64,000 nucleotides of DNA from Hyphomicrobiales bacterium (lineage in GTDB: Bacteria; Pseudomonadota; Alphaproteobacteria; Rhizobiales; Rhizobiaceae): assembly GCA_900471525.1 (NCBI GenBank), contig UCEZ01000014.1, forward strand, positions 979 to 64,978, in the 5' to 3' direction. Below, in pieces: positions 8,757 through 16,791 of the stretch; positions within the stretch are counted from its first letter, which is position 1, and each line of letters starts with the position of its first letter. The notes beneath the pieces were generated by a model, which did not search any database, had not been told where the DNA came from, and worked only from the letters and a program-made list of their open reading frames with translations. The position numbers were made by a program, and so were the translations under genes.

Positions 8757-10136
8757 CTAAGCCGGTACTCTCACCGCCGCCCTCAATCCCCCCATCGGAC
8801 TGTCCGACAGCGTGACATCGCCGCCATGGCTGCGGGCGATGTCGCGGGCGATGGCAAGGCCGAGGCCTGTGCCGGAGCTGTCGAGATTGCGGGCCTCGTC
8901 GAGCCTGAAGAATGGCTTGAACACGTCGTCGCGCGAACGTTCGGGAATACCGGGACCATCGTCGTCGACGGTGACCGTCAGCCATTTCGTGCTGTGTTTG
9001 GCGTCGATATGGACAGTGTTGGCATAACGATAGGCGTTGGACGCGAGGTTGGCGACCAGCCGGGTAAAGGCGTTGGGGCGCACGCGGACATTGTCGTCAC
9101 CTTCGACCGAGGTGGTGACGACCTTGCCCTGCAGTTCGGCTTCCAGCGTCAGCCGGTTCATCAGGTCGTGCAGCTTCAGTTCACCGACATCTTCCTCAGC
9201 CTCGCCGCGCGCGAAGGCGAGGTAGCCCTCGAGCATGCTTTGCATGTCCTCGACATCCTGGTTGAGATTGTCGAGATCGGCGCTGTCGCCGGCAAGTGCC
9301 AGCTGCAGTTTGAAGCGGGTGAGGATGGTGCGTAGGTCGTGGCTGACGCCGGTCAGCATCGCGGTACGCTGTTCGATCTGCCGCTCGATGCGTTCGCGCA
9401 TCTGGATGAAGGCAAGGCCGGCGCGACGGATTTCGTCAGCACCGCGCGGCGAGAAATCGTCGATCTTCTGCCCCTTGCCGAAACTTTCCGCCGCCTTGGC
9501 AAGCGCCAGGATCGGCCGGATTTGCCCGCGCAGGAACAGGATTGCGATGGTCAAAAGCACCAGTGAGGCGCCGACCATCCAGACGATGAAGATATGGGTG
9601 TTGGAGGCATAGGCCTGGCTGCGGCGCGCATAGACGCGCAGGATCCGCTTGTCATCGAGCTTGATGCGAACCTCGACGAGATCGGAATTGCCGACGGTGT
9701 CGATCCAGAACGGTTTGCGAATCTGGTCGGAAATCTCTTCGCTGAGGATCTGGTCGAGAATTTCGAAAAAGGGCTTAGGGCGCGGTGGCGGCAATTCGCC
9801 ATCCGGTTCGATGGAGATATTGAGGCTCAGGCGCTCCCGGGCGATGCGGACGATGTCGGAATAGTCACTGGCCGGCATGGCATCGATCAGGTCGATGACT
9901 GCAGCGATATCGCCGGTCACGGCCGCTGACAGACGTTGGGTGACCAGTTGCCAGTGCCGCTCCATGAAGACGAAGGCGACGACCGACTGCAATAGGACCA
10001 TCGGGATGATGACGATCAGCAGCGAGCGGGCATAAAGGCCCATCGGCAGCTGCCGGCGCAGCCAGCGGACGGCGCGTTTCCAGAGCGTGTCACCTGTGTG
10101 CGAGCGGTAGCGCCGCAGGATGTCAAAGCTTGCCAT
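8757..10136 (-). CDS. EnvZ-like sensor histidine kinase
   Basis: The 459-residue inner-membrane kinase has two membrane segments (about 36-58 and 182-203), a periplasmic domain between them, HAMP (204-256), a dimerisation domain with phosphoacceptor His266 in GVSHDLRTILTR (the usual Pro after RT is Ile), an N box RLVANLASNAYRY, and ATP-lid boxes DDDGPGIP and GTGLGLAIARDIA. It follows the response regulator gene by 25 bases and surely partners it. The signal is not evident. Its end abuts the phosphatase gene with no spacer. Confidence 0.93.
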   Translation of the reverse strand: MASFDILRRYRSHTGDTLWKRAVRWLRRQLPMGLYARSLLIVIIPMVLLQSVVAFVFMERHWQLVTQRLSAAVTGDIAAVIDLIDAMPASDYSDIVRIARERLSLNISIEPDGELPPPRPKPFFEILDQILSEEISDQIRKPFWIDTVGNSDLVEVRIKLDDKRILRVYARRSQAYASNTHIFIVWMVGASLVLLTIAILFLRGQIRPILALAKAAESFGKGQKIDDFSPRGADEIRRAGLAFIQMRERIERQIEQRTAMLTGVSHDLRTILTRFKLQLALAGDSADLDNLNQDVEDMQSMLEGYLAFARGEAEEDVGELKLHDLMNRLTLEAELQGKVVTTSVEGDDNVRVRPNAFTRLVANLASNAYRYANTVHIDAKHSTKWLTVTVDDDGPGIPERSRDDVFKPFFRLDEARNLDSSGTGLGLAIARDIARSHGGDVTLSDSPMGGLRAAVRVPA

Positions 10137-10161
10137 GGATGCCGTCCAGCCGGGTCATTCG

Positions 10162-10863
10162 CTAGTCCACACTCAGCCGGTAGCCGATACCGCGCACCGT
10201 TTGCAGCCAGACAGGGTTGGACGGGTCGTCCTCGATCTTGCGGCGCAACCGGTTGATCTGGACGTCGATGGTCCGTTCGCCCACTTCGGCATCGTCGCTG
10301 ACCAGCTCATGGCGCGGGATGGTCTCGCCGGCGCGCTGCGAGAACAGCATCATGATCTCCTGCTCGCGATCGGTCAGCCGGATATGATCGGCACCGCGCC
10401 GCAGCTCCTTGCGGACCACGGAGAAGGTGAAAGGTCCGAAGATGACCTGTTCAACCTTGGGCGCCTTGGCTGGCGCGTTGCGCCTGAGGATATTGTTGAT
10501 GCGAAGCACCAGTTCACGGGGATCGAAGGGCTTTGGCAGGTAGTCGTCGGCGCCGGCCTCAAGTCCTTCGATGCGGGCGTTCGATTCTGCCAGCGCCGTC
10601 AGCATGATCACCGGCACGGTCTTGATCTTGCGCAGGCTCTGGGTGAGCGAAATGCCGGTCTCGCCCGGCATCATCACGTCGACGATCAAGAGGTCGTAAT
10701 CTATGCCCTCGAGCTTGCGGCGTGCCTCGTCGGCATCGGCAGCCGTTGTGACGCGAAATCCCTTCTCCATCAGGTAGCGGTTCAGAAGATCGCGGATACG
10801 GCGGTCGTCATCCACGACCAGCAGATGGGCGGCATCGTCGTCGATCCTCATCGTCTTTGTCAT
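10162..10863 (-). CDS. OmpR/PetR-family response regulator
   Basis: The 233-residue product has a receiver domain (about 13-125) with acidic pocket VVDDD, phosphoacceptor Asp62 in LLIVDVMMPG, and Lys111 in YLPKPFD, then a winged-helix DNA-binding domain (about 138-230) with LTDREQEIMMLFSQRAGE and TIDVQINRLRRKIEDDP. It lies between a MarR gene and the histidine kinase gene, matching the petP-petR plus kinase order seen in alphaproteobacteria. The regulon cannot be read from the sequence. Confidence 0.93.
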   Translation of the reverse strand: MTKTMRIDDDAAHLLVVDDDRRIRDLLNRYLMEKGFRVTTAADADEARRKLEGIDYDLLIVDVMMPGETGISLTQSLRKIKTVPVIMLTALAESNARIEGLEAGADDYLPKPFDPRELVLRINNILRRNAPAKAPKVEQVIFGPFTFSVVRKELRRGADHIRLTDREQEIMMLFSQRAGETIPRHELVSDDAEVGERTIDVQINRLRRKIEDDPSNPVWLQTVRGIGYRLSVD

Positions 10864-10914
10864 CTGTCGTATGCCCTGTCATCTCGCATAGGCCGGCCCA
10901 CGCGGCCCGGGATT

Positions 10915-11424
10915 TCAATTGTCGTCGGCATTCTTCATGCCGGCCAGGAAGCGCTTGACCAAATCCCGCGCGCCGGGACCGGTCTTTGCCATGGCCTCGG
11001 CGATGCGCCGCGATTGTGGCTCGGCCAAGGCCCTTGCGAGCGTCTTGCCTTCCTTCGTTGTATAGAGCTTGCGTTGCCTGCGATCCTCCGGCCCCGCAAC
11101 TTGGTGAATATACCCCGAATCGATCAGCTGCTTCAGAACGCGGGCCAAACTCTGCTTGGTGATGCGCAGCGTGTCGAGCAGGTCGGCGACGGTCATGCCG
11201 GGTTCGCGGTCGACGAAATGCAGGACGCGATGATGGGCGCGCCCGAAGCCGCGCTTTTCGAGAATCACATCCGGATCGGAGGTGAAATCCCGATAGGCAA
11301 AGAAGAACAGCTCGATGATCTCGAAATCGACCGCTTCCGTATTGTCTGTCCCGGCCGCGGATGTGTCCTTTTCGGCTTTCTGGTTCGGCTGTCCTGCCAC
11401 GCAGTCTTTTCCTTTCAATTGCAA
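10915..11424 (-). CDS. MarR-family transcriptional regulator (PetP-like)
   Basis: The 169-residue product has a winged helix-turn-helix with MTVADLLDTLRITKQSLAR and IHQVAGPEDRRQRKLYTT (the wing), flanked by dimerisation helices. It heads the operon MarR, response regulator, kinase, with 51 bases to the response regulator. PetP in Rhodobacter occupies the same place before petR. A near-perfect 35-bp inverted repeat 20 bases upstream of its start (11444-11478) is a likely autoregulatory operator. Confidence 0.9.
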   Translation of the reverse strand: MQLKGKDCVAGQPNQKAEKDTSAAGTDNTEAVDFEIIELFFFAYRDFTSDPDVILEKRGFGRAHHRVLHFVDREPGMTVADLLDTLRITKQSLARVLKQLIDSGYIHQVAGPEDRRQRKLYTTKEGKTLARALAEPQSRRIAEAMAKTGPGARDLVKRFLAGMKNADDN

Positions 11425-11443
11425 TGCACTCTACGAAACATTC

Positions 11444-11478
11444 GAAAAAATATGTCAGTTATATTGACATATTTTTTC
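11444..11478. promoter_or_regulatory. 35-bp inverted repeat, likely MarR operator, with a TTGACA element for the ilvE direction
   Basis: GAAAAAATATGTCA (11444-11457) and TGACATATTTTTTC (11465-11478) are perfect reverse complements around a 7-bp centre. The right arm contains TTGACA (11464-11469), a good -35 box for rightward transcription, with TAAGTC 17 bases later. The site lies in the divergent gap between the MarR gene and ilvE. Confidence 0.7.
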
Positions 11479-11671
11479 GTCATTGGTAAGTCTTTGCCCG
11501 CAAAAGGGCGAATACCCGACGCTTGCCAGTTCTTGAAGATAGGCCGCGCCGCTCTGATCGCCAATCCAAAATCACCATAACGGATTTCCCTCGTTCACGT
11601 TTGCCGATAAAATGGGACAGGGAAGACAATCAACACAAAGAATGGTGCAACAGGCACCGAGGGATGAGACG

Positions 11672-12562
11672 ATGGCAGCAGTTCCTTTTGATCAGTTGGA
11701 CGGTCAGATCTGGTTCAACGGTGAGTTTGTCGATTGGAAGGACGCGAAAATCCACGTGCTGACCCACGGCCTGCACTATGCCAGCGCCGTCTTCGAAGGC
11801 GAGCGGGCCTATGGCGGCCGCGTCTTCAAGCTCAACGAGCACAATCAGCGCCTTCACAAGTCGGCCGAAATCCTCGGCTTCACCATTCCCTATTCGGTTG
11901 AAGAACTGGATGCCGCGACGGTGGAGCTTTTGAAACGTCAGGGCTTCTCCGAAGCCTATGTCCGGCCGATCGCCTGGCGCGGTTCGGAGTCGATGGGCGT
12001 TTCCGCCCAGAACAACCGCATCAACGTCGCCATCGCCATCTGGCAGTGGGGCAGCTATTTCAACCCGGCCGAAAAGCTCAAGGGCATCCGTCTCGACATC
12101 GCCGAATACCGCCGCCCCGATCCGAAGACAGCACCTTGCGCCTCCAAGGCTGCCGGCCTCTACATGATCTGCACCATCTCCAAACATGCCGCGGAAGCCA
12201 AGGGCTATGCGGATGCGATGATGCTCGATTATCGCGGCCAGGTCGCCGAAGCGACCGGCGCCAACATCTTCTTCATCAAGGACGGCGTCATCCATACGCC
12301 GGTACCGGATTGCTTCCTCAACGGCATTACCCGCCAGACGGTCATCGAGCTTGCCAAGCGTCGCGGATACCAGGTGGTCGAGCGAGTGATCATGCCGGAA
12401 GAACTCTCCGGCTTTTCCGAATGCTTCCTCACCGGTTCGGCAGCGGAAGTCACGCCGGTCTCCGAGATCGGCCCGTACACGTTCAAGCCGGCGACGATTT
12501 CCGAGACGCTGATGAACGACTACATGAAGGAAGTCTATCCGGTGGCTGCAGCGGCCGAATAG
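11672..12562 (+). CDS. ilvE: Branched-chain amino acid aminotransferase
   Basis: Transfers amino groups between glutamate and the keto acids of valine, leucine and isoleucine, using PLP. The 296-residue product begins MAAVPFDQLDGQIWFNGEF and has THGLHYASAVFEGERAY, the Schiff-base Lys159 in CASKAAGLYM, and the class IV aminotransferase region EATGANIFFIKDG through GITRQTVIELA. I chose the ATG at 11672, with GAGGGA upstream; earlier in-frame codons do not resemble the family. It faces the MarR operon and is followed by a strong terminator. Confidence 0.95.
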   Translation: MAAVPFDQLDGQIWFNGEFVDWKDAKIHVLTHGLHYASAVFEGERAYGGRVFKLNEHNQRLHKSAEILGFTIPYSVEELDAATVELLKRQGFSEAYVRPIAWRGSESMGVSAQNNRINVAIAIWQWGSYFNPAEKLKGIRLDIAEYRRPDPKTAPCASKAAGLYMICTISKHAAEAKGYADAMMLDYRGQVAEATGANIFFIKDGVIHTPVPDCFLNGITRQTVIELAKRRGYQVVERVIMPEELSGFSECFLTGSAAEVTPVSEIGPYTFKPATISETLMNDYMKEVYPVAAAAE

Positions 12563-12584
12563 CAGGCATTTTGTCGGACTACAG

Positions 12585-12609
12585 AAAAGGCGGCTCTGGG
12601 CCGCCTTTT
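12585..12609. terminator. Intrinsic terminator after ilvE
   Basis: AAAAGGCGGC (12585-12594) pairs with GCCGCCTTTT (12600-12609) around loop TCTGG. The A and T runs at both sides make it usable from either strand, serving ilvE and possibly the convergent small gene at 12668. Confidence 0.9.
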
Positions 12610-12667
12610 CGTTGCTGTTCAGCACGCGCTGAATTGGCGCGACCGGGTTCGGGTCGCGAGGGATATT

Positions 12668-12937
12668 TCAGGCTTTGCTTCCGCCCATGACCATGCCTGC
12701 AAGGCCGGTCAGGACGCCGCCGCCCACGAGCCCGCCAATGGCTTGCGTGATCAGTCCGGCCGCAGCGGCTTCGCCACCCAGCATCTGAACGAGAAATCCG
12801 CCGCCAATGCCACCGATCGCACCGACGATCGTGCGCACGACGACGCTGAGAGCCTGTTGCTTGAGAACCGCTCCAGCCGCGTTGCCGCCAGCTGCACCGG
12901 CGATCAGTTGAGTGATGATAGGCAATAATGCTTCCAT
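12668..12937 (-). CDS. Small glycine/alanine-rich hydrophobic protein
   Basis: The 89-residue product is almost entirely Gly, Ala, Leu, Ile and Val, with runs such as GAIGGIGGGFLVQMLGG and AIGGLVGGGVLTGLAGM, and ends MVMGGSKA. The spaced glycines suggest close-packed membrane helices of the glycine-zipper type. The ATG is preceded by GGGAGTGAACC, a usable ribosome site. I do not recognise a characterised family, although similar small proteins occur in Rhizobiales. It is convergent with ilvE and shares the terminator region with it. Confidence 0.65.
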   Translation of the reverse strand: MEALLPIITQLIAGAAGGNAAGAVLKQQALSVVVRTIVGAIGGIGGGFLVQMLGGEAAAAGLITQAIGGLVGGGVLTGLAGMVMGGSKA

Positions 12938-13375
12938 GGTTCACTCCCGTTTCGGCCACCGGCATCCGGCCCCCCCGGACTCACGTGGCATGCTGCGCAG
13001 GTTGAGGTGAAAATCCGCACGAGTCAATTTCGCAACTGCGAAACGAATTTCTTTTGACAACATCGCCTTCAGGTGGAGAAAAAGCCGGGCGTGTTCATAG
13101 TACTGTTATGCCGAAGTGATATCGGGAAGACGCTTGCCAAAACGTCTCTTCGTTTTGCCTTTCTCCCTCAAAATCCGGGCCTTCGCGGGCTTCGCCAGCA
13201 GCCTTTTTACGGTTGAACGACCGTGCCGTCTGTCCGCGGTGCTCGTCTCGCGATTGCGCCACGCCGATGTTCCCTAAGGAACTGCGAATTTCAGAAATAT
13301 GTAAAATATTGGGATTGTTCCGCTTTTCCGGAACCTTTGCTCAATCCTGGTGTTTAGACGCCAATAGAGAGGATC
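12938..13375. other. 438-base intergenic region
   Basis: This gap lies upstream of both the small Gly-rich gene (minus) and the small membrane gene at 13376 (plus). A TTGACA-like element occurs around 13053. No RNA gene or credible ORF was seen. Confidence 0.4.
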
Positions 13376-13546
13376 ATGAAGATGCAACAGGATATCGCCC
13401 AGGATCCGTATTCCGCCGCACGCCAGCTGCGCCCGGTGGTCATCACAGTCATCGTCGCCAAGCTTGCGGTTTTCGCCCTTTTGATGACCACGATCAACTT
13501 CCAGGCTCCCTTGCCGGCACCCGTCGAAGTCGCCGAAATCCGCTAA
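13376..13546 (+). CDS. Small single-pass membrane protein
   Basis: A 56-codon ORF: basic/polar N-terminus (MKMQQDIAQDPYSAAR), one hydrophobic segment (VVITVIVAKLAVFALLM), and a short Pro-rich tail ending VEVAEIR. AGAGAGGA lies just upstream; it is better spaced for the second ATG at 13382, so the product may be 54 residues. No characterised family is recognised. It lies 117 bases before the metallo-beta-lactamase gene on the same strand and could be co-transcribed with it. Confidence 0.6.
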   Translation: MKMQQDIAQDPYSAARQLRPVVITVIVAKLAVFALLMTTINFQAPLPAPVEVAEIR

Positions 13547-13663
13547 CACCATTTGTCCGGTCTGCCGCAGTCGGTCGCGGCGTGTTTGCTTGTCTTTCCC
13601 GTTTTCATTGCGGTGCGTCCGTCCTATATGCTGTTCAACGATTGAGAGCGAGGCACAGGCGGC

Positions 13664-14305
13664 ATGTTACAGGCAGGCATTATCCCGGTTACCCATTTCC
13701 AGCAGAATTGCACGGTATTGTTCGATACCGACACCAAGGAGGGCGTCATCGTTGATCCGGGTGGGGACGTCGATGTTATCCTCAAGACGATCAAGGAAAA
13801 TGGCATCACGCTGAAGGCGATCTGGTTGACACATGGTCATATCGATCACGCCGGCGGGGCCAAGGAACTCAAGCAAGCCTTGAATCTCGAGATCATCGGG
13901 CCGCACAAGGATGACCTTCCGCTACTCGAAAGGCTTGAAGCCCAGGCCGAGAAATTTGGGCTGGCGATGAAGGTGGAGAACGTGTTGCCGGACCGGTGGC
14001 TGGAGGAGGGAGACATTGTGTCCTTCGGCGATCACGTCTTCGAAGTCCTGCATTGCCCGGGGCACGCGCCCGGCCATGTCGTCTATTTCAATCGCAAGCA
14101 GGGTTTCGCCCATGTCGGCGATGTGTTGTTTCGCGGTTCCATCGGTCGCACCGATCTCCCGGGCGGCAACCACCAACAGCTTCTCGATTCCATCCGCGAC
14201 AAGATCCTGCCGCTCGGTGATACCGTCGGCTTTATCTGCGGTCACGGCCCGGGCGGCCAGATCGGCGAGGAGCGCCGAACCAACCCGTATCTGCGCGGTT
14301 TGTGA
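13664..14305 (+). CDS. Metallo-beta-lactamase-fold hydrolase (glyoxalase II-like)
   Basis: The 213-residue product has the zinc motif THGHIDHAGG, a second His in HCPGHAPGHVVYF, the Asp in HVGDVLFRGSIGRTDLPGG, and a final His in ICGHGPGG. This is the short YcbL/glyoxalase-II-like layout without the C-terminal substrate domain of true GloB. A thioester or similar hydrolase activity is likely, with the substrate unknown. It ends at a strong bidirectional terminator shared with the convergent BA14K gene. Confidence 0.93.
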   Translation: MLQAGIIPVTHFQQNCTVLFDTDTKEGVIVDPGGDVDVILKTIKENGITLKAIWLTHGHIDHAGGAKELKQALNLEIIGPHKDDLPLLERLEAQAEKFGLAMKVENVLPDRWLEEGDIVSFGDHVFEVLHCPGHAPGHVVYFNRKQGFAHVGDVLFRGSIGRTDLPGGNHQQLLDSIRDKILPLGDTVGFICGHGPGGQIGEERRTNPYLRGL

Positions 14306-14348
14306 GGTTTTTCGCCGGCTTCGCGACCGCGTGCGGCAAAACGGGACA

Positions 14349-14390
14349 ACAAAAAAGGCACGCGCTGGTCGGCGCGTGCCTTTTTTTGTT
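14349..14390. terminator. Bidirectional intrinsic terminator
   Basis: AAAAAAGGCACGCGC pairs with GCGCGTGCCTTTTTTT around a short loop. The stem is GC-rich with A/T runs on both sides, between the convergent metallo-hydrolase and BA14K genes. Confidence 0.92.
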
Positions 14391-14403
14391 AACGGATACT
14401 GTC

Positions 14404-14820
14404 TCAGCCGGCGCGGCAGAAATACTCTCTGCCGTCGTAACCGACGAAGGTACCCGACTGGGAATCGAACGAGCGGTAACGCTGCGAGCAATAACGGTAC
14501 CAGGACGGGGTCCAAGGCTCCAGTCCGCCGTAGGTTTCAACCACGACAGGACGAGCGCGGCGATAGACCGGACGTGGTTCGTAATATTCGGGCTCCGGAT
14601 CGACATAAACCCGTTCCTGGTAACGCGGCTGGCTGGCAACCGCGCCACCGATGATCACGCCGGTGGCGAGGCCAAGTGCGCCAAGGGCCACTGCATCGCT
14701 GTTATCGTGGTGCCGGTAGTGGCGGCGGCCCCAGTCTTCGGCTTGCGCTGTCGTTACTGTCGGAATGACGGTCGCTGCTGTCGCAAGGGCAAGAACGGCA
14801 GCTTTGATAACGTTGTTCAT
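14404..14820 (-). CDS. BA14K family exported protein
   Basis: The 138-residue product has a cleavable signal peptide (MNNVIKAAVLALATAATVIP to TTAQA), a Gly/Ala hydrophobic stretch (ALGALGLATGVIIGG), and the C-terminal BA14K signature: WYRYCSQRYRSFDSQSGTF, then GYDGREYFC. BA14K is a Brucella immunoreactive protein with reported lectin-like activity, and the family is abundant in Rhizobiales envelopes. Two Cys in the C-terminal domain probably form a disulphide. Confidence 0.92.
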   Translation of the reverse strand: MNNVIKAAVLALATAATVIPTVTTAQAEDWGRRHYRHHDNSDAVALGALGLATGVIIGGAVASQPRYQERVYVDPEPEYYEPRPVYRRARPVVVETYGGLEPWTPSWYRYCSQRYRSFDSQSGTFVGYDGREYFCRAG

Positions 14821-14926
14821 TGTTTCGATCCTGTTGTGGGGTTTCGATCCTATCGTGGGCCGGACGATTCCCGTCCTTCATGATGAAGACAGACTAATGT
14901 GGCGAAACTGAATGTAGGGTGAATGA

Positions 14927-14952
14927 AAAAACCCGGCAGCGAGGCCGGGCTT
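14927..14952 (-). terminator. Terminator of the cold-shock gene
   Basis: Read on the minus strand, CCCGGC and GCCGGG pair around CTCGCT and are followed by TTTTTT. It lies about 35 bases after the cold-shock gene stop. Confidence 0.85.
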
Positions 14953-14984
14953 CAACTTGAATCTGTTTGCAGCGACCGGGTGGA

Positions 14985-15200
14985 TCAGCCCGAGACCTGC
15001 AGGTTGACCGCCTTCGGGCCTTTGCCGCGGCGATCCGGTTCCGTGTCGAAGCTGACCTTCTGATTTTCGGATAATCCGTTCAGGCCCGAAGCCTGTACTG
15101 CGGAGATATGCACGAAGATATCTGCGCCACCATTGTCCGGCTTGATGAAACCAAAGCCCTTGTCGGTGTTGAAGAATTTAACAATGCCAGTCTCGGCCAT
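14985..15200 (-). CDS. Cold-shock protein (CspA family)
   Basis: The 71-residue single cold-shock domain starts [19 protein letters not shown], with the RNP1 motif KGFGFI and RNP2 motif [10 protein letters not shown], then [19 protein letters not shown]. Such proteins bind single-stranded RNA and DNA and melt RNA structure. The 550-base gap upstream includes AT-rich sequence and may give the long 5' leader that is usual for cold-shock mRNAs, which is inference. Confidence 0.96.
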   Translation of the reverse strand: MAETGIVKFFNTDKGFGFIKPDNGGADIFVHISAVQASGLNGLSENQKVSFDTEPDRRGKGPKAVNLQVSG

Positions 15201-15751
15201 GCGTCAGGTCCTTTTTCCTCTGCCCGGATGCGGCGGGCAGCATTACAATGTATGCCCAGGGGGGCGTGCGGCAGGCAGTTCTCGACTATGAGGAAAGGGT
15301 CCTGTAATTGCAGCCAGCCATCGAAAAACTTTGTCTTTGCCCGACTGCCCGGAACATTTTGCGTGTCCGGCGCGCGTTATTTAAAGGTCTTCCCGTGTTC
15401 GCAAATTGCCCGAACACAATAAGCTTGCTGTGTTTATTTTAAATTGGCAAGCAAAAGTTTTTTGAAACAAGTGTGCCATTTTGGTTTGTTTAAAAAGCGA
15501 TCAACTGCCGAAAAATATGATTTTATCACGGATATATTGCAAGCTATTGAAAATGTTGCCTTTTGTCAGGATTTGCATGTTTTTTAGGCTGTTTGCGGCA
15601 AGATATGTCGCAGACTGTCATGATGCGATAGGCTGCCCTCATAGCTTCCTTAAATATTAACCGTTTGATAAAACTTGGCATCTTGCAGTGCAATGCCGCT
15701 ATTGTTCGCCGAGCAATTCCAAGAAAAACCGGTCAGTCGCATGCGCGGGTT
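15201..15751. other. 551-base intergenic region with an AT-rich core and a dyad
   Basis: The cold-shock promoter and leader should lie at the left. A perfect dyad, GTGTTCG-N9-CGAACAC, occupies 15395-15417. From about 15420 to 15680 the base composition is markedly AT-rich against GC-rich surroundings. No good ORF or clear RNA hairpin-terminator pair was seen; the DMT transporter gene ends at 15752. Confidence 0.5.
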
Positions 15752-16672
15752 TCAGGCACCGGCAGCAACGCTTTTCGGCTTTGTCAATTCTGGCACGATC
15801 TCCGCAATCAGCATGGCGGCAAAGATGACCGCGCAGCCGATATAGCCGACCGGTGTGATTGTTTCGCCAAGCAGCAGGACGCCGAGCAGGGCGGCAAACA
15901 GTGCTTCACTCGACAGGAAGATCGCGGCCTGCGGCGCTGTCGTATAACGCTGGCCGACCACCTGGCAGATGAAACCGATGCCGCTCGAAAAGAAGCCGGC
16001 ATAGAGAATTTCCGGCAGGGCGTTCGACACGGCCGTCAGGTCAAGCGGCTCGAAGATGGCACCCGCCGCGCAGCCCAGCACGGCACAGACGGAAAATTGC
16101 ACCATGGACAGGAGCATCGGCCGGCCGGAGCGGCCGACGAAAATGCCAACCAGCATGACCTGGAGAGCCCAGAAGACGGCACAGACGATCGTCAGAAAAT
16201 CACCGCTGTTCAAACCCGCAAGCTTGCCACCGCTCAGCAGGAAGATACCCAACAGCGCCATCCCCGCTGCCGGCCAGATGATCCAGTGTGGCTTCCGGCG
16301 CAGGAAGATCACCGTCAGCATCGGCACGAACACGACGTAAAGCCCAGTCAGGAAACCAGAATTGGTGACGCTGGTCGTCAACAGACCGAGCTGCTGGGTC
16401 ATGGCACCGGCAAAAAGCGCAAGCCCGATCCAGAGGAAGTTGCGGATGCTTGATTTCGGCATCGGCTGCTCAGCCTTGCGATGCTCCCATAGAGCCAGCG
16501 GCGCTGCGACCGCGGTCGCAATGGCAAATCTGAGGCCGATGAACCACAAGGGACCGATCGAATCCATCGCCGTCGATTGAGCAACGAAACCCGCACCCCA
16601 GATGGCGCCGGATAACAGCAGGAAGAGATTGGCCTGGATGCGGGTCACGATGCGTTCCTGATGGCTCGGCAC
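15752..16672 (-). CDS. DMT-superfamily transporter with two EamA domains
   Basis: The 306-residue protein has about ten hydrophobic helices in two EamA repeats (about 12-145 and 160-295). Family marks include LLSGAIWGAGFVAQ at the start of repeat one and FVPMLTVIFLRRKP before the midpoint. EamA proteins export metabolites or amino acids from the cytoplasm; the substrate cannot be inferred. It stands alone, with long gaps on both sides. The start at MPSHQERIVTRI is plausible, and MTRIQ-like alternatives would shorten it slightly. Confidence 0.9.
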   Translation of the reverse strand: MPSHQERIVTRIQANLFLLLSGAIWGAGFVAQSTAMDSIGPLWFIGLRFAIATAVAAPLALWEHRKAEQPMPKSSIRNFLWIGLALFAGAMTQQLGLLTTSVTNSGFLTGLYVVFVPMLTVIFLRRKPHWIIWPAAGMALLGIFLLSGGKLAGLNSGDFLTIVCAVFWALQVMLVGIFVGRSGRPMLLSMVQFSVCAVLGCAAGAIFEPLDLTAVSNALPEILYAGFFSSGIGFICQVVGQRYTTAPQAAIFLSSEALFAALLGVLLLGETITPVGYIGCAVIFAAMLIAEIVPELTKPKSVAAGA

Positions 16673-16791
16673 GGAGGCCTCGCATCGGAACGATTTCAGG
16701 GCATGCGCGTGTCTGGATTTCGTGCGGCGTCAGGTAGCAGTTGCATCATATTTAGGCAAGTATGCCGCTTGAGGTGAAAAATGAGGAGCGA

